A DNA stretch of 64,000 nucleotides from Acidobacteriota bacterium (GTDB lineage: Bacteria; Acidobacteriota; UBA890; WLXD01), in contig WLXD01000001.1 in NCBI GenBank assembly GCA_012103255.1, positions 62,001-126,000 on the forward strand. The letters run 5' to 3'. Shown here one piece after another: positions 36,702-44,937 of the stretch. The notes beneath the pieces are model-generated. The model was given only the letters and a program-made list of their open reading frames with translations, made no database searches and was not told the DNA's origin. The position numbers and the translations under genes are program-made. The stretch's first letter is position 1; every line of letters begins with the position of its first letter.

Positions 36702-39398
36702 GTGGAAGGCAAAGTCCTCGGTAGCTACGAGATCCTCGAACGTCTGGGCGCGGGCGGCCAGGGGCACGTCTATCGCGCACGCGATACAACGCTCGACCGC
36801 GAGATCGCGGTAAAGGTCCTTCCTCCGGCGTTCATCGCCGATCCGTCGCGGCTCAAGCAGTTCCAGCAGGAAGCCAAGATGCTGGCGGCGGCCAGCCACC
36901 CGAATATCGCAGCGGTCTATGCGATCGAAGAGTTCGAGGAGATCCGCTTCTTCACGCAGGAACTCGTTCCCGGGATGACGCTTGCGGACAAGATCAAGAG
37001 CGGCCCCCTCGACCTGCTCGATACGCTCGAGATCGCGCGTCAGGTAGCGGCAGCTCTGGAGACCGCGCACGAGAAACGACTGATCCACCGCGATCTCAAA
37101 CCGGCCAACGTGATGGTGCAGCCGGACGGGCGCGTGAAGGTTCTCGACTTCGGCCTCGCTCTCCCGGTGGATCGTGAGGACGGTGACGAGGAATACGGCC
37201 TGAGCGACTCCGCCGCCACGATTAGCCGCACCGCCGACAGCATCATCGTGGGCACGGCTCCCTACATGAGTCCGGATCAGGCACGCGGCAAGCTTGTGGA
37301 CCGGCGCACCGACGTCTGGTCCTTCGGCTGCATCCTGTTCGAGTGCCTCAGCGGCGAACGTCCCTTCGAGGGCGACACGCTTCTCGACACGCTATCGGCG
37401 ATTGTGCGATCGGAGCCCAACTGGGACGTGCTCCCCGCCACCGTCCCGCGCCGGCTGCGCCATCTGATTCAACGCTGTCTGCGTAAGCGCGTCAGCGACC
37501 GCATCCAGCACGTCGGTGACGCCCGCATCGTTCTCGAAGAACTGATCGCGGACCCGACAGCAGGCCAGGATATCTTCGGAGAACCCGGCGGCGAGAGCGC
37601 GGCCCCCGCGGCGATCCCACCAAGCGGCAGCGCGCGTAACTTCGCCGCAGCAGCTCTGATCGGCGGCCTGGCGCTGGGCGCAGCGGCGATGTGGGCTCTG
37701 CAACCGGCGGCGCCCGCCCAGAAAACGCTCAGGATGTCGAAGTCGCTCGAACCTGCACGGCTCGACTTCGAGAACTCTTCCGCAATCGCCATCTCGCCGG
37801 ACGGCGAACGAATCGCCTATTCAGCACGACACGAGGGAGAACTGACGCTCTTCGTGAGCGCCCTGGGCGCCTTCGACGCGGTGCCCATCGACGGAACCGC
37901 TGGCGCGATGAACCCGTTCTTCTCGCCCGATGGTTCGTGGGTCGGGTTCTTCTCGGAAAACTTCCAGCTCGCCAAGGTTCCCGTAGATGGTGGCGTGGTC
38001 GTCCCGATCTGCGACGTTCCCGTCGGCAACATCGGAGCCACGTGGCTGGAAGACGACTCGATCGTCTTCGCGACCTTCTCCACAGGCGCCGGACTGCAGC
38101 GCGTGGCGGCCAGCGGTGGCGAACCGTCGTTCGTCACCGAACTGAATCTCGAAGCTGGCGAAACCAATCACGGCTGGCCGCATGCCGTTGCCGGACGAAA
38201 CGCCGTGCTGTTTGCCGTCAGTCGCGTGGACGGAAACCACATCTCGGTGCTCGATCTGGCTACCGGCGAGCACCGCCTGGTGATGGAAGGCGGCGACCAG
38301 GCGCGCTACACGAACTCAGGGCACCTCCTCGTGAGCCAGCAGGGTGCGCTCCTCGCGATGCCGTTCGATGTCGCCGCGTTCAAGGTCACGGGCACGCCGG
38401 CTGTGGTTGTGGAGGATATGTTCGGCACAGATCGCAACGCCACGGGCTTCGACGCAAGCCCGAACGGAACGCTGGTGTATGCGCCGGGGGCGAAGCAGGA
38501 CCTCGACCGGTTCGTCTGGGTTGACCGCGGCGGAGCCGTTGAGCCCCTGCCGCTGGAGCCTGGCAGCTACGGGCACCCGCGGATCGCGCCGAATGGCACG
38601 CAACTCGTGTTCGATTCACCACATGACGGTGGCCAGGACATCTGGGTGTACGACACGACCCGCAACATCGCGACTCGCCTCACCACAGCCGGTGACAATG
38701 TGTTGCCTGTGTGGTCCCCGGACGGACGGCAGATCTTGTTCGCATCCAGCGGACGGGGCCAGACCGGCCTGTATTGGCACCGCAGCGACGGCTCGGGAGA
38801 GTCGCACCTGATGGCGGAGGCCGAAGGCTCACTATGGCCGTTGTCCTGGCAGGAGCAGCAGATCGCCTACTACGCGCTCAATGCCGACACGGGGCGGGAC
38901 ATCTGGATCTACGAGGCAGGCAGCGACGGTGACGGCGGGGGCGGGGCTGCTGCCAGGCCGTTCCAGGCCACCAGCTTCAACGAACGCTCCCCGATGATCT
39001 CACCGGATGGCAGATGGGTGGCCTACGTGTCGAACGACTCCGGTCGGGACGAGGTCTACGTCAAGGGACTGGGCGGCGAGGAGACGAAGTACACGATCTC
39101 GAACGGCGGCGGGGTTGAACCGGTCTGGGGGCCCGATGGTAGCGAGCTTTTCTATCGCTCCGGACGCTCGCTGATGGTCGTGCCCGTCATCGCTGGACGC
39201 ACCTTGCAGATCGGATCGCCACTCTCGCTCTTCGAAGGAGACTTCAAGCAGGAACCCGTGGCCGGCAACCAGTACTACGACATCAGCCCGGACGGTCAGC
39301 GCTTCCTGATGATCCTCGAGGACGAGACCCAGCGCGGCCCCGACAAGCTGCACGTGATCGTCGGCCTCGGCGCGGAACTGACCGACCCCAGTTCCTAG
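36702..39398 (+). CDS. Transmembrane Ser/Thr kinase with TolB/PD40 beta-propeller
   Basis: An 898-residue kinase starting at GTG with AGAGGGG upstream. The kinase domain (~8-285) has GAGGQG, Lys38 (IAVK), HRD with Asp131 and DFG with Asp149, all intact. An acidic insert (DREDGDEEYG) lies in the activation-loop region before GTAPYMSPDQARG. TM ~313-335 (NFAAAALIGGLALGAAAMWAL). The extracytoplasmic propeller includes AISPDGERIAYSARHEGEL, PVWSPDGRQILFASSGRG and MISPDGRWVAYVSNDSG, and ends DISPDGQRFLMI. Its closest sister in the window is the kinase at 33425. Confidence 0.93.
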   Translation: MEGKVLGSYEILERLGAGGQGHVYRARDTTLDREIAVKVLPPAFIADPSRLKQFQQEAKMLAAASHPNIAAVYAIEEFEEIRFFTQELVPGMTLADKIKSGPLDLLDTLEIARQVAAALETAHEKRLIHRDLKPANVMVQPDGRVKVLDFGLALPVDREDGDEEYGLSDSAATISRTADSIIVGTAPYMSPDQARGKLVDRRTDVWSFGCILFECLSGERPFEGDTLLDTLSAIVRSEPNWDVLPATVPRRLRHLIQRCLRKRVSDRIQHVGDARIVLEELIADPTAGQDIFGEPGGESAAPAAIPPSGSARNFAAAALIGGLALGAAAMWALQPAAPAQKTLRMSKSLEPARLDFENSSAIAISPDGERIAYSARHEGELTLFVSALGAFDAVPIDGTAGAMNPFFSPDGSWVGFFSENFQLAKVPVDGGVVVPICDVPVGNIGATWLEDDSIVFATFSTGAGLQRVAASGGEPSFVTELNLEAGETNHGWPHAVAGRNAVLFAVSRVDGNHISVLDLATGEHRLVMEGGDQARYTNSGHLLVSQQGALLAMPFDVAAFKVTGTPAVVVEDMFGTDRNATGFDASPNGTLVYAPGAKQDLDRFVWVDRGGAVEPLPLEPGSYGHPRIAPNGTQLVFDSPHDGGQDIWVYDTTRNIATRLTTAGDNVLPVWSPDGRQILFASSGRGQTGLYWHRSDGSGESHLMAEAEGSLWPLSWQEQQIAYYALNADTGRDIWIYEAGSDGDGGGGAAARPFQATSFNERSPMISPDGRWVAYVSNDSGRDEVYVKGLGGEETKYTISNGGGVEPVWGPDGSELFYRSGRSLMVVPVIAGRTLQIGSPLSLFEGDFKQEPVAGNQYYDISPDGQRFLMILEDETQRGPDKLHVIVGLGAELTDPSS

Positions 39399-39424
39399 CC
39401 CGTCGCCAGGGGCGGGAGCAGCGG

Positions 39425-39889
39425 CTAGGTGCGATGGTACTCGCCTTCCATGAATGGCTTCCACGTCTCGCCGTCGTCAGACATGAGCATGGCCGTCCGG
39501 AAGCTGTTGTCATCCGGAACTTCATAGCGAAGCTGCACTTTCGTGCTCGAGGTCATATCCGCCATGACGAGCGTGTTGCCGTCGAAGTTGCCCTCGAACA
39601 CCTGGGGCGGAGTGCCGGTCGACTCGAACCAGTGCATCCGGTAGACCTCTGCGTCGGGGTCGTAGCCCCACACGCCGTGCCCGCGGTGGGTGACCACGCC
39701 GTCGCGCTCCTGCTCCACGTTGCCGATCAGGAAGAAACTGCCGAGATCGACCTTCCAATCCTGCCGACCGACCGCCATCGCGCCGTCGGGCAGCCACTTG
39801 GACGGGTGCATCTTCTCTTGCCCTTCCCAGTTGCCCTCGAGGCGTCCGAGTTCGCGGTGGGCGTCTGTAACGTCCGGCATCCCGTGCAT
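39425..39889 (-). CDS. DUF1579-family protein
   Basis: A 154-residue cytoplasmic protein. The pattern LGRLEGNWEGQEKMHPSKW near the N-terminus, then VWGYDPDAEVYRMHWFESTG and VFEGNFDGNTLVM, fits the DUF1579 beta-barrel family, which has a lipocalin-like fold of unknown function. There is no signal peptide. I used the ATG at 39889; a second Met three residues on is equally good. It is convergent with the 36702 kinase gene and downstream of the M56 peptidase gene on the same strand, with an 84-bp gap. Confidence 0.8.
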   Translation of the reverse strand: MHGMPDVTDAHRELGRLEGNWEGQEKMHPSKWLPDGAMAVGRQDWKVDLGSFFLIGNVEQERDGVVTHRGHGVWGYDPDAEVYRMHWFESTGTPPQVFEGNFDGNTLVMADMTSSTKVQLRYEVPDDNSFRTAMLMSDDGETWKPFMEGEYHRT

Positions 39890-39973
39890 CGCTTCAGTCT
39901 CTCCCTCGTGTCTCGCTGCAGGCCTGAGCCGCGAGTATGCACCGGAGGACGGCTGCGAGGGAGAGGTTGGCGG

Positions 39974-41341
39974 CTATTCCGCCGCGATCTGCTGAGCCTC
40001 GGCGAGACGGCGCTTCGCGTGAGCGGTCGCGGCGGGCACGAGGTCGTCACAGCAGAAGAGAATGATCTGACCATCGACCACCCGGAAGTAGTCGGGGTTC
40101 ACCTGGCCGCCGGTGAGGGGACACAGATGGGCGTTGCGCACGCCATAGCGGCCGGGGTCCGTCTGGAACCGGTCGCGTGATGTAGCGTCCGCAAAGACGT
40201 ATCGATAGCCGCTGAACTCAACGGCCAGTCTCGGATCCCCGGGAACCCGTTCGCCACCGACCAGGCGCACCGGATCGAGTCCGCCGAGAACCGTCGGGGC
40301 CGACGAAGCATCGACCGCCGCCACCGCGGCGCCGGCAACGAACGCGCACAGCGCAAGCAGGACTACGGCGTGCACGGGCCGGCGGGCTCGTGCGAATGCG
40401 GGGTCCACCAAGCGGGTCACACGACAAAGCACGCTCCCGTCGCCCATGCCGAGTGCGGGCACCCCGACTCGCCAGGCTTCCAGACCCGCGAGCCCGCGAG
40501 CGTAGCCGGCAACACCGCAAAACCGAGCGGCGAGATCGTCGCAGCAAGCTTCACGCTCAGCGGCCACGCGGCGGGCGATCCAGTGGGCGCCGGGATGAAA
40601 GAACAGTAGGCGCAGCGCGGCCGTCTGAAGGATGTTCATCGGGTAGTCGCGTCGGCGCACGTGGGCGACTTCGTGCGCCAGCACCGCATCGACCACGCCA
40701 GCCGACAAGACGGAGGTAGCGCGGGGCATCAGGATCGTCGGTGCGAACCACCCGATCAGTGCCGGCGACTGCAACTCCGCGGTTGTCCGCAGCGCGATGT
40801 GCCGGCTCACTCCGAGCCGCGTACGCGTTTCGTCCAGCCGCGCCGTCAGCTCCGGCAAGGCCGCAGCCGAGCGACGCACCAAGCCGCGACACCGGATCCA
40901 ACCAATTCCGAGGTGCATCAGCCCGATCACAACGCCGGCGATCCACCCGACGGTGAGCCAGCTCACCGCGCGGTCCAGTGGCACGGCGATGCGGTCGGAC
41001 CAACTGGCCGCCTGCTCCACCGGCGCCGGGGATTCCGTGCCGGGATTGGTCCAGATATGCGCGGCGTCGATCGTGAGTCGGCCGTCCTCACCTTGATGCG
41101 GCATCACAGGCGGCGCGGTTGCTGCGACGAGCTGGAGGCCGGTCAAGGCGGGAACCGCAATGGCTGCAACGAGGGCGGCGACTGCGATCGCATGCCGGAT
41201 CCGAGCGGCGCGCCGCGGCAGCAGCCACAGAAGCGCGAGCAGCGCGAGCGCCAGCAGCGCAACCTGCCAGGCCGAGTGCACCAGAGTCCAGCCAACCGGC
41301 CGAACCAGATGCAGCGGCAAGAGGTGATGCCAGTGAGCCAT
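39974..41341 (-). CDS. M56 (BlaR1/MecR1-type) membrane metallopeptidase with YHS-like C-terminal tail
   Basis: A 455-residue integral membrane protease. TM helices lie at ~20-42, ~50-75, ~128-148 and ~325-343. The zinc motif is HEVAH (His223, Glu224, His227), with Glu262 in AEREACCD as a likely third ligand. In place of the penicillin-binding domain of BlaR1, the tail (~358-445) holds two YHS-like half-motifs: LDPVRL...GYRYVFADATSRDRFQTDP, and CPLTGGQVNPDYF...DGQIILFCC, with Cys407, 430 and 431. YHS domains are often tied to heavy metals, so a metal or redox signal is more likely than a beta-lactam. It starts two bases after the BlaI-like repressor gene, its expected cleavage target. Confidence 0.9.
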   Translation of the reverse strand: MAHWHHLLPLHLVRPVGWTLVHSAWQVALLALALLALLWLLPRRAARIRHAIAVAALVAAIAVPALTGLQLVAATAPPVMPHQGEDGRLTIDAAHIWTNPGTESPAPVEQAASWSDRIAVPLDRAVSWLTVGWIAGVVIGLMHLGIGWIRCRGLVRRSAAALPELTARLDETRTRLGVSRHIALRTTAELQSPALIGWFAPTILMPRATSVLSAGVVDAVLAHEVAHVRRRDYPMNILQTAALRLLFFHPGAHWIARRVAAEREACCDDLAARFCGVAGYARGLAGLEAWRVGVPALGMGDGSVLCRVTRLVDPAFARARRPVHAVVLLALCAFVAGAAVAAVDASSAPTVLGGLDPVRLVGGERVPGDPRLAVEFSGYRYVFADATSRDRFQTDPGRYGVRNAHLCPLTGGQVNPDYFRVVDGQIILFCCDDLVPAATAHAKRRLAEAQQIAAE

Positions 41342-41343
41342 GG

Positions 41344-41721
41344 CTAGTCGGACTCCAGCTGGTCCAGGAGCTTGCGAATGCGTTCCAGCTCCTCGGGGCT
41401 GCTGCGCCGCGACTCGAGCGCCCGCATAACCAGCGTTTCCGCTGAACCACTGAAGGCCCGATCGACAAGATCGCCCACCAACCCGCGCTGGGTATCGTCG
41501 CGCGATCCCGCCGCCGAGTAGACGTGCGCGCGAGCCGACTCGTCACGCTCCACGAGACCCTTGTCGTGCATGATCTGCATCAGCTTCAGCACGGTCGTGT
41601 AGCCGCTCACCGACTCGCCGCCCAGGCCGTCTTGAACTTCGCGCACGGTACACGGACCGCTGGCCCAGAGAACCTGGAGAATCCCCAGCTCGGCATCGGT
41701 TGGTCGTGCGGCAGGCGACAT
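41344..41721 (-). CDS. BlaI/MecI-family repressor
   Basis: A 125-residue winged-helix repressor of the BlaI/MecI/CopY family. The DNA-binding part (~5-75) has PTDAELGILQVLWASGPCTV, then GYTTVLKLMQIMHDKGLV and RAHVYSAAGSRDDTQ. The C-terminal dimerisation helices follow (GLVGDLVDRAFSGSAETLV). I start at the ATG at 41719-41721; an upstream in-frame TTG adds three residues. It is paired with the M56 peptidase gene, which is expected to cleave and inactivate it. A perfect palindrome lies 37-50 bases upstream of the start codon. The divergent padR at 41901 shares the intergenic region. Confidence 0.9.
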   Translation of the reverse strand: MSPAARPTDAELGILQVLWASGPCTVREVQDGLGGESVSGYTTVLKLMQIMHDKGLVERDESARAHVYSAAGSRDDTQRGLVGDLVDRAFSGSAETLVMRALESRRSSPEELERIRKLLDQLESD

Positions 41722-41757
41722 CGGCTGCAAGTATCCAGCGCGGCGGGGACCGGAAGA

Positions 41758-41771
41758 ACGAAGGTCTTCGT
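41758..41771 (-). promoter_or_regulatory. Palindrome upstream of the blaI-like gene
   Basis: ACGAAG-GT-CTTCGT is a perfect 14-bp palindrome. It is 37 bases upstream of the repressor start and is a candidate operator for the BlaI-like protein. It does not match the usual TACA-N-TGTA box, so assignment is tentative. Confidence 0.45.
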
Positions 41772-41819
41772 ACTGTGCCAGACCCCTGTGGTCTCGTGCA
41801 ACTTCGCCGCCCGGACTTG

Positions 41820-41876
41820 ATATTCACATTTCGTGAATATAGGTTGTGGAAGTCAATATTCACAGAATGTGACTAT
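41820..41876 (+). promoter_or_regulatory. Two tandem padR operators
   Basis: Operator 1 is ATATTCAC-ATTTC-GTGAATAT (41820-41840), perfect 8-bp arms. Operator 2 is ATATTCAC-AGAAT-GTGACTAT (41856-41876), 7 of 8 matching. Centres are 36 bp apart. They lie 25-81 bases before the padR ATG at 41901 and within the divergent blaI/padR spacer, the most AT-rich stretch nearby. Confidence 0.65.
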
Positions 41877-41900
41877 CTGGAAACCACGAGCCTCACCGCG

Positions 41901-42239
41901 ATGAAATCCACGGAAGAACATCTGCCTCTGAAGCCGCGCATCTTCGAGATACTGCTCGCTCTACTGCGGGGCGACGACCACGGCTACGCCATCATTCAGG
42001 AGCTAAACCGGAGTTCGCGCACCCGGATTCTGCCCGGCTCGTTCTACCGCGACCTGGAGTCGATTGAAGCGGCCGAGATGATCGAGGAAGTGGACTCGCC
42101 CCCGGGGACGGCGGGTCGCAAACGCTGCTTCCGAATCACGTCATTCGGTCGCACGGTGGTGCGAGCCGAAGCGCGTCGAATGGAACAGCTCGCTCAGGTC
42201 GGAACCGAGCTACTCCAACAGTCGCGCGGCGAAAGTTGA
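41901..42239 (+). CDS. PadR-family transcriptional regulator
   Basis: A 112-residue PadR with LPLKPRIFEILLALLRGDDHGYAIIQELNR, then ILPGSFYRDLESIEAAEMIEE and the wing GRKRCFRITSFG. It is closest to the PadR at 5543, sharing FEILLAL and HGYAI, and both genes drive ADOPs with the same prefix type. The frame is open further upstream, but the ATG at 41901 removes a non-homologous extension that would run through the operators. The TGA overlaps the TTG start of the ADOP gene. Confidence 0.9.
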   Translation: MKSTEEHLPLKPRIFEILLALLRGDDHGYAIIQELNRSSRTRILPGSFYRDLESIEAAEMIEEVDSPPGTAGRKRCFRITSFGRTVVRAEARRMEQLAQVGTELLQQSRGES

Positions 42240-44923
42240 AGCTCCTGCGCTGGCTCTACTGCTGCGCCTTGCGCGCGTACCCGGCGAGCTTTCGGCGGCG
42301 GTTCGCCGACGATCTCGTGGCCGCGTTCGACGACGGCATGTCGAATCCCGAATGGGCGGCACACGAAGAATCGCGCTGGCTGTTCGCCTTGCGGTCGATT
42401 CTCGACGCGCTCAACCACGGCCTGAGGCGTCGGCTACGCCGAGCCCCGGCCACCACTTCTCCGAGCCCCATCCTCTCTTTGCCAGTTCTCCGCCGCGCCA
42501 ATCCCCTGGACACGACGATGCGAGACATTCTCTGGGGGCTACGCGCCCTGCAACAAAGACCCTCAATGGCGCTTGCCGTCATCCTCACGCTGACCATCGG
42601 GATCGGCGCCACGACGGCGATGTTCTCGCTCATGGACGCGGTGCTCTTTCGCGAACTCCCCTACCCAGCGTCGGACCGGCTGGTCGCGGTCCAGCAACGC
42701 GACACCCGGACCGAGCAGGTCGCGGCGCCGATATCGCCGGCGAACTACCTGGACCTGCGCGAGGCATCGGAGACCTTCGAAGACGTCGCTGGAACGCTCT
42801 TTCGACCTTTCGGGCCGACCGTTCGCATCGACGATGAACCCGCCTTCTCGGCGCAGGTCTTCACGGTTACGTACAACCTTTTCGAGGTCCTGCGCACGGA
42901 GCCAGCGCTGGGACGCGGCTTCAGCAGCGCTGAAGCGGATCCGGAGGGACCCAAGACCGCGATCCTCAGCCACGACTTCTGGATGCGGACGTTTGGTGGC
43001 GCGCCGACGACTCTTGGCCGGACGCTGAGCGTGGGCGGCATCCAGCGCGAAATCATCGGAGTGATGCCCGAGGGCTTCTATGTCGAGGTCCCCGTCGACA
43101 TGTGGATCCCGATGGACTACGACGCGCGGGTGCATTTCGCACTGGCCGCAGAAATCCGTCACATCGGGATGCTCAACCTGATCGGGCGACTCGCCGACAG
43201 GCGCACTCCGGCGGAAGCGTCGGCTGAGATGACCGGGCTGCTCGCCTCGCTGGTGCGGGAGTACCCGGAGGACAACGAGGGGATCGCCGCGGTGGTGCGC
43301 ACCGCCAAGGAACGGCAGGTGAGCGCCCACACCGAAACCCTCTGGTACATGGGAGCCGCAGTCGCGGGCATGCTCGTGATCGCTGCGCTCAACATGGCCG
43401 TCCTGCTCGTGGCCGCTGCGGCGTCCCGCCAGTCCGAGATCTCCACGCGACTAGCGCTGGGATCGAGTCGACGCCGGCTCGTGCAACAGGGGCTCGCCGA
43501 GAGCCTGATTCTCAGCCTTGCGGGCGCCGTCGGTGGTGGGTTTCTGGCCGTCGCGCTGATCCGCAGTCTGCTCGGAGCACTGCCCGCGAACCTGCCCCGC
43601 CAGAGCGAGATCGTCGTGGACGCCCGTGCATGGGGATTCGGGCTGGGTGTGGCCGTGGTGGCCGGCGTCGTGTTCGGCCTGATGCCGTTGTGGCTCCACA
43701 TGCGCACGGAACCGATCGAGGCTCTACGGAGTCGCTCCGGCAAGAACACCGGCTCCGCCAGGCTTCGGCGCGCCTTGATCGTGGCCGAAGTCGCCCTCGC
43801 CTTCGTTCTGCTGATCGGTTCCGGGGTCCTGCTTCGCAGCCTCGACAAGGCGTTGCGGGTCGACCCGGGCTTCACGATCGCCGGTGTGATGACTACGGGC
43901 ACCGCGGTGCCTGCAGCCACGGCCGAGTCCGCCGAAGGGCGCATAGCCCACTTCACGAATCTCCGCGATGAGCTTCTTGCGATTCCGGGCGTTGTCGAGG
44001 TCGGCTACTCGTCGCGGACACCGCTCCGAGGCAACAGCGTCGAAACCGAGATCACGATCGAGGGGCGCCCTGCCACGCCGAATTCGCCGATGATGGTCGA
44101 GTTTCGCCGAGCGAGCGCGGAGTTCTTCCCCGCACTGCAGATCCCGCTGGTGAACGGCCGCCTGTTCGATCCACAGGATCGACCGGACACGATGCCGGTG
44201 GCGATCATCAACGCGTCGGCCGAGCGACAGCACTTCGCCGGAGACGCAGTGGGACGCCAATTCAGCTGGAACAACTCGGGAACCCTGTTCACCGTGGTTG
44301 GTGTTGTGGGCGACATCCGTCACTTCGGACTCGACTCCCCCGCAACACCGGAGATGTACATCTCCACCACACAATTCCCGAACGACTCGTCGGCGATCTT
44401 CGTGCGCACCTCGGGGGATGCATCCGCGCTTGCAACGCCCATTCGGCAGCGCGTCCAACAAGCCAACCCCGCCGACCCGGTGCCGACGATGCAGACCATG
44501 GACGGGCTCGTTGCCGACTCGCTCACCCCACGTCGCTTCCCCGCCATTCTCGTGTCGGGGTTCGGACTCTTCGCACTCTTGTTGTCGGCGATGGGTCTCT
44601 ACGGAGTGCTGGTCTATCTCGTGGAGGAGCGCTCGCATGAGATTGGCGTCCGCATGGCGCTCGGGGCGGGACCGAGCACGATGGCGCGCAGCGTGGTCGC
44701 CGACGGCCTCCGCACCACCGCCGTCGGTCTGGTGATCGGCGTCCCAATCGCCTTGCTCGCGACGCGCTCGTTGGGCGCGCTGCTCTTCGACGTGAGTCCC
44801 ACCGACCCGCTCACCTACATCGCCATCGCCGCGCTCCTGCTCGGTGTTGCCGCCACGGCAAGTCTGGTAGCGGGCCGTCGCGCGACACGCGTGGATCCCG
44901 CGGCGGTTCTAACCCGGAGCTGA
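42236..44923 (+). CDS. ADOP-family ABC transporter permease (prefix with FRRRFADDL)
   Basis: An intact 895-residue duplicated permease starting at a TTG inside the padR stop region (TTGA). The prefix (~1-70) has LRAYPASFRRRFADDLVAAFDDG, the same type as the frameshifted ADOP at 2861. TM1 is at ~110-140 (AVILTLTIGIGATTAMFSLM). Periplasmic domain 1 and FtsX core 1 (~370-500) follow, then TM5 (~515-540), domain 2, and the final core (~765-895) with GLYGVLVYLVEERSHEIGVRMALGAG. It ends GRRATRVDPAAVL. It is convergent with the VWFA gene at a 14-bp gap. Confidence 0.92.
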   Translation: MKLLRWLYCCALRAYPASFRRRFADDLVAAFDDGMSNPEWAAHEESRWLFALRSILDALNHGLRRRLRRAPATTSPSPILSLPVLRRANPLDTTMRDILWGLRALQQRPSMALAVILTLTIGIGATTAMFSLMDAVLFRELPYPASDRLVAVQQRDTRTEQVAAPISPANYLDLREASETFEDVAGTLFRPFGPTVRIDDEPAFSAQVFTVTYNLFEVLRTEPALGRGFSSAEADPEGPKTAILSHDFWMRTFGGAPTTLGRTLSVGGIQREIIGVMPEGFYVEVPVDMWIPMDYDARVHFALAAEIRHIGMLNLIGRLADRRTPAEASAEMTGLLASLVREYPEDNEGIAAVVRTAKERQVSAHTETLWYMGAAVAGMLVIAALNMAVLLVAAAASRQSEISTRLALGSSRRRLVQQGLAESLILSLAGAVGGGFLAVALIRSLLGALPANLPRQSEIVVDARAWGFGLGVAVVAGVVFGLMPLWLHMRTEPIEALRSRSGKNTGSARLRRALIVAEVALAFVLLIGSGVLLRSLDKALRVDPGFTIAGVMTTGTAVPAATAESAEGRIAHFTNLRDELLAIPGVVEVGYSSRTPLRGNSVETEITIEGRPATPNSPMMVEFRRASAEFFPALQIPLVNGRLFDPQDRPDTMPVAIINASAERQHFAGDAVGRQFSWNNSGTLFTVVGVVGDIRHFGLDSPATPEMYISTTQFPNDSSAIFVRTSGDASALATPIRQRVQQANPADPVPTMQTMDGLVADSLTPRRFPAILVSGFGLFALLLSAMGLYGVLVYLVEERSHEIGVRMALGAGPSTMARSVVADGLRTTAVGLVIGVPIALLATRSLGALLFDVSPTDPLTYIAIAALLLGVAATASLVAGRRATRVDPAAVLTRS

Positions 44924-44937
44924 TGCGGAAGCTTCGA

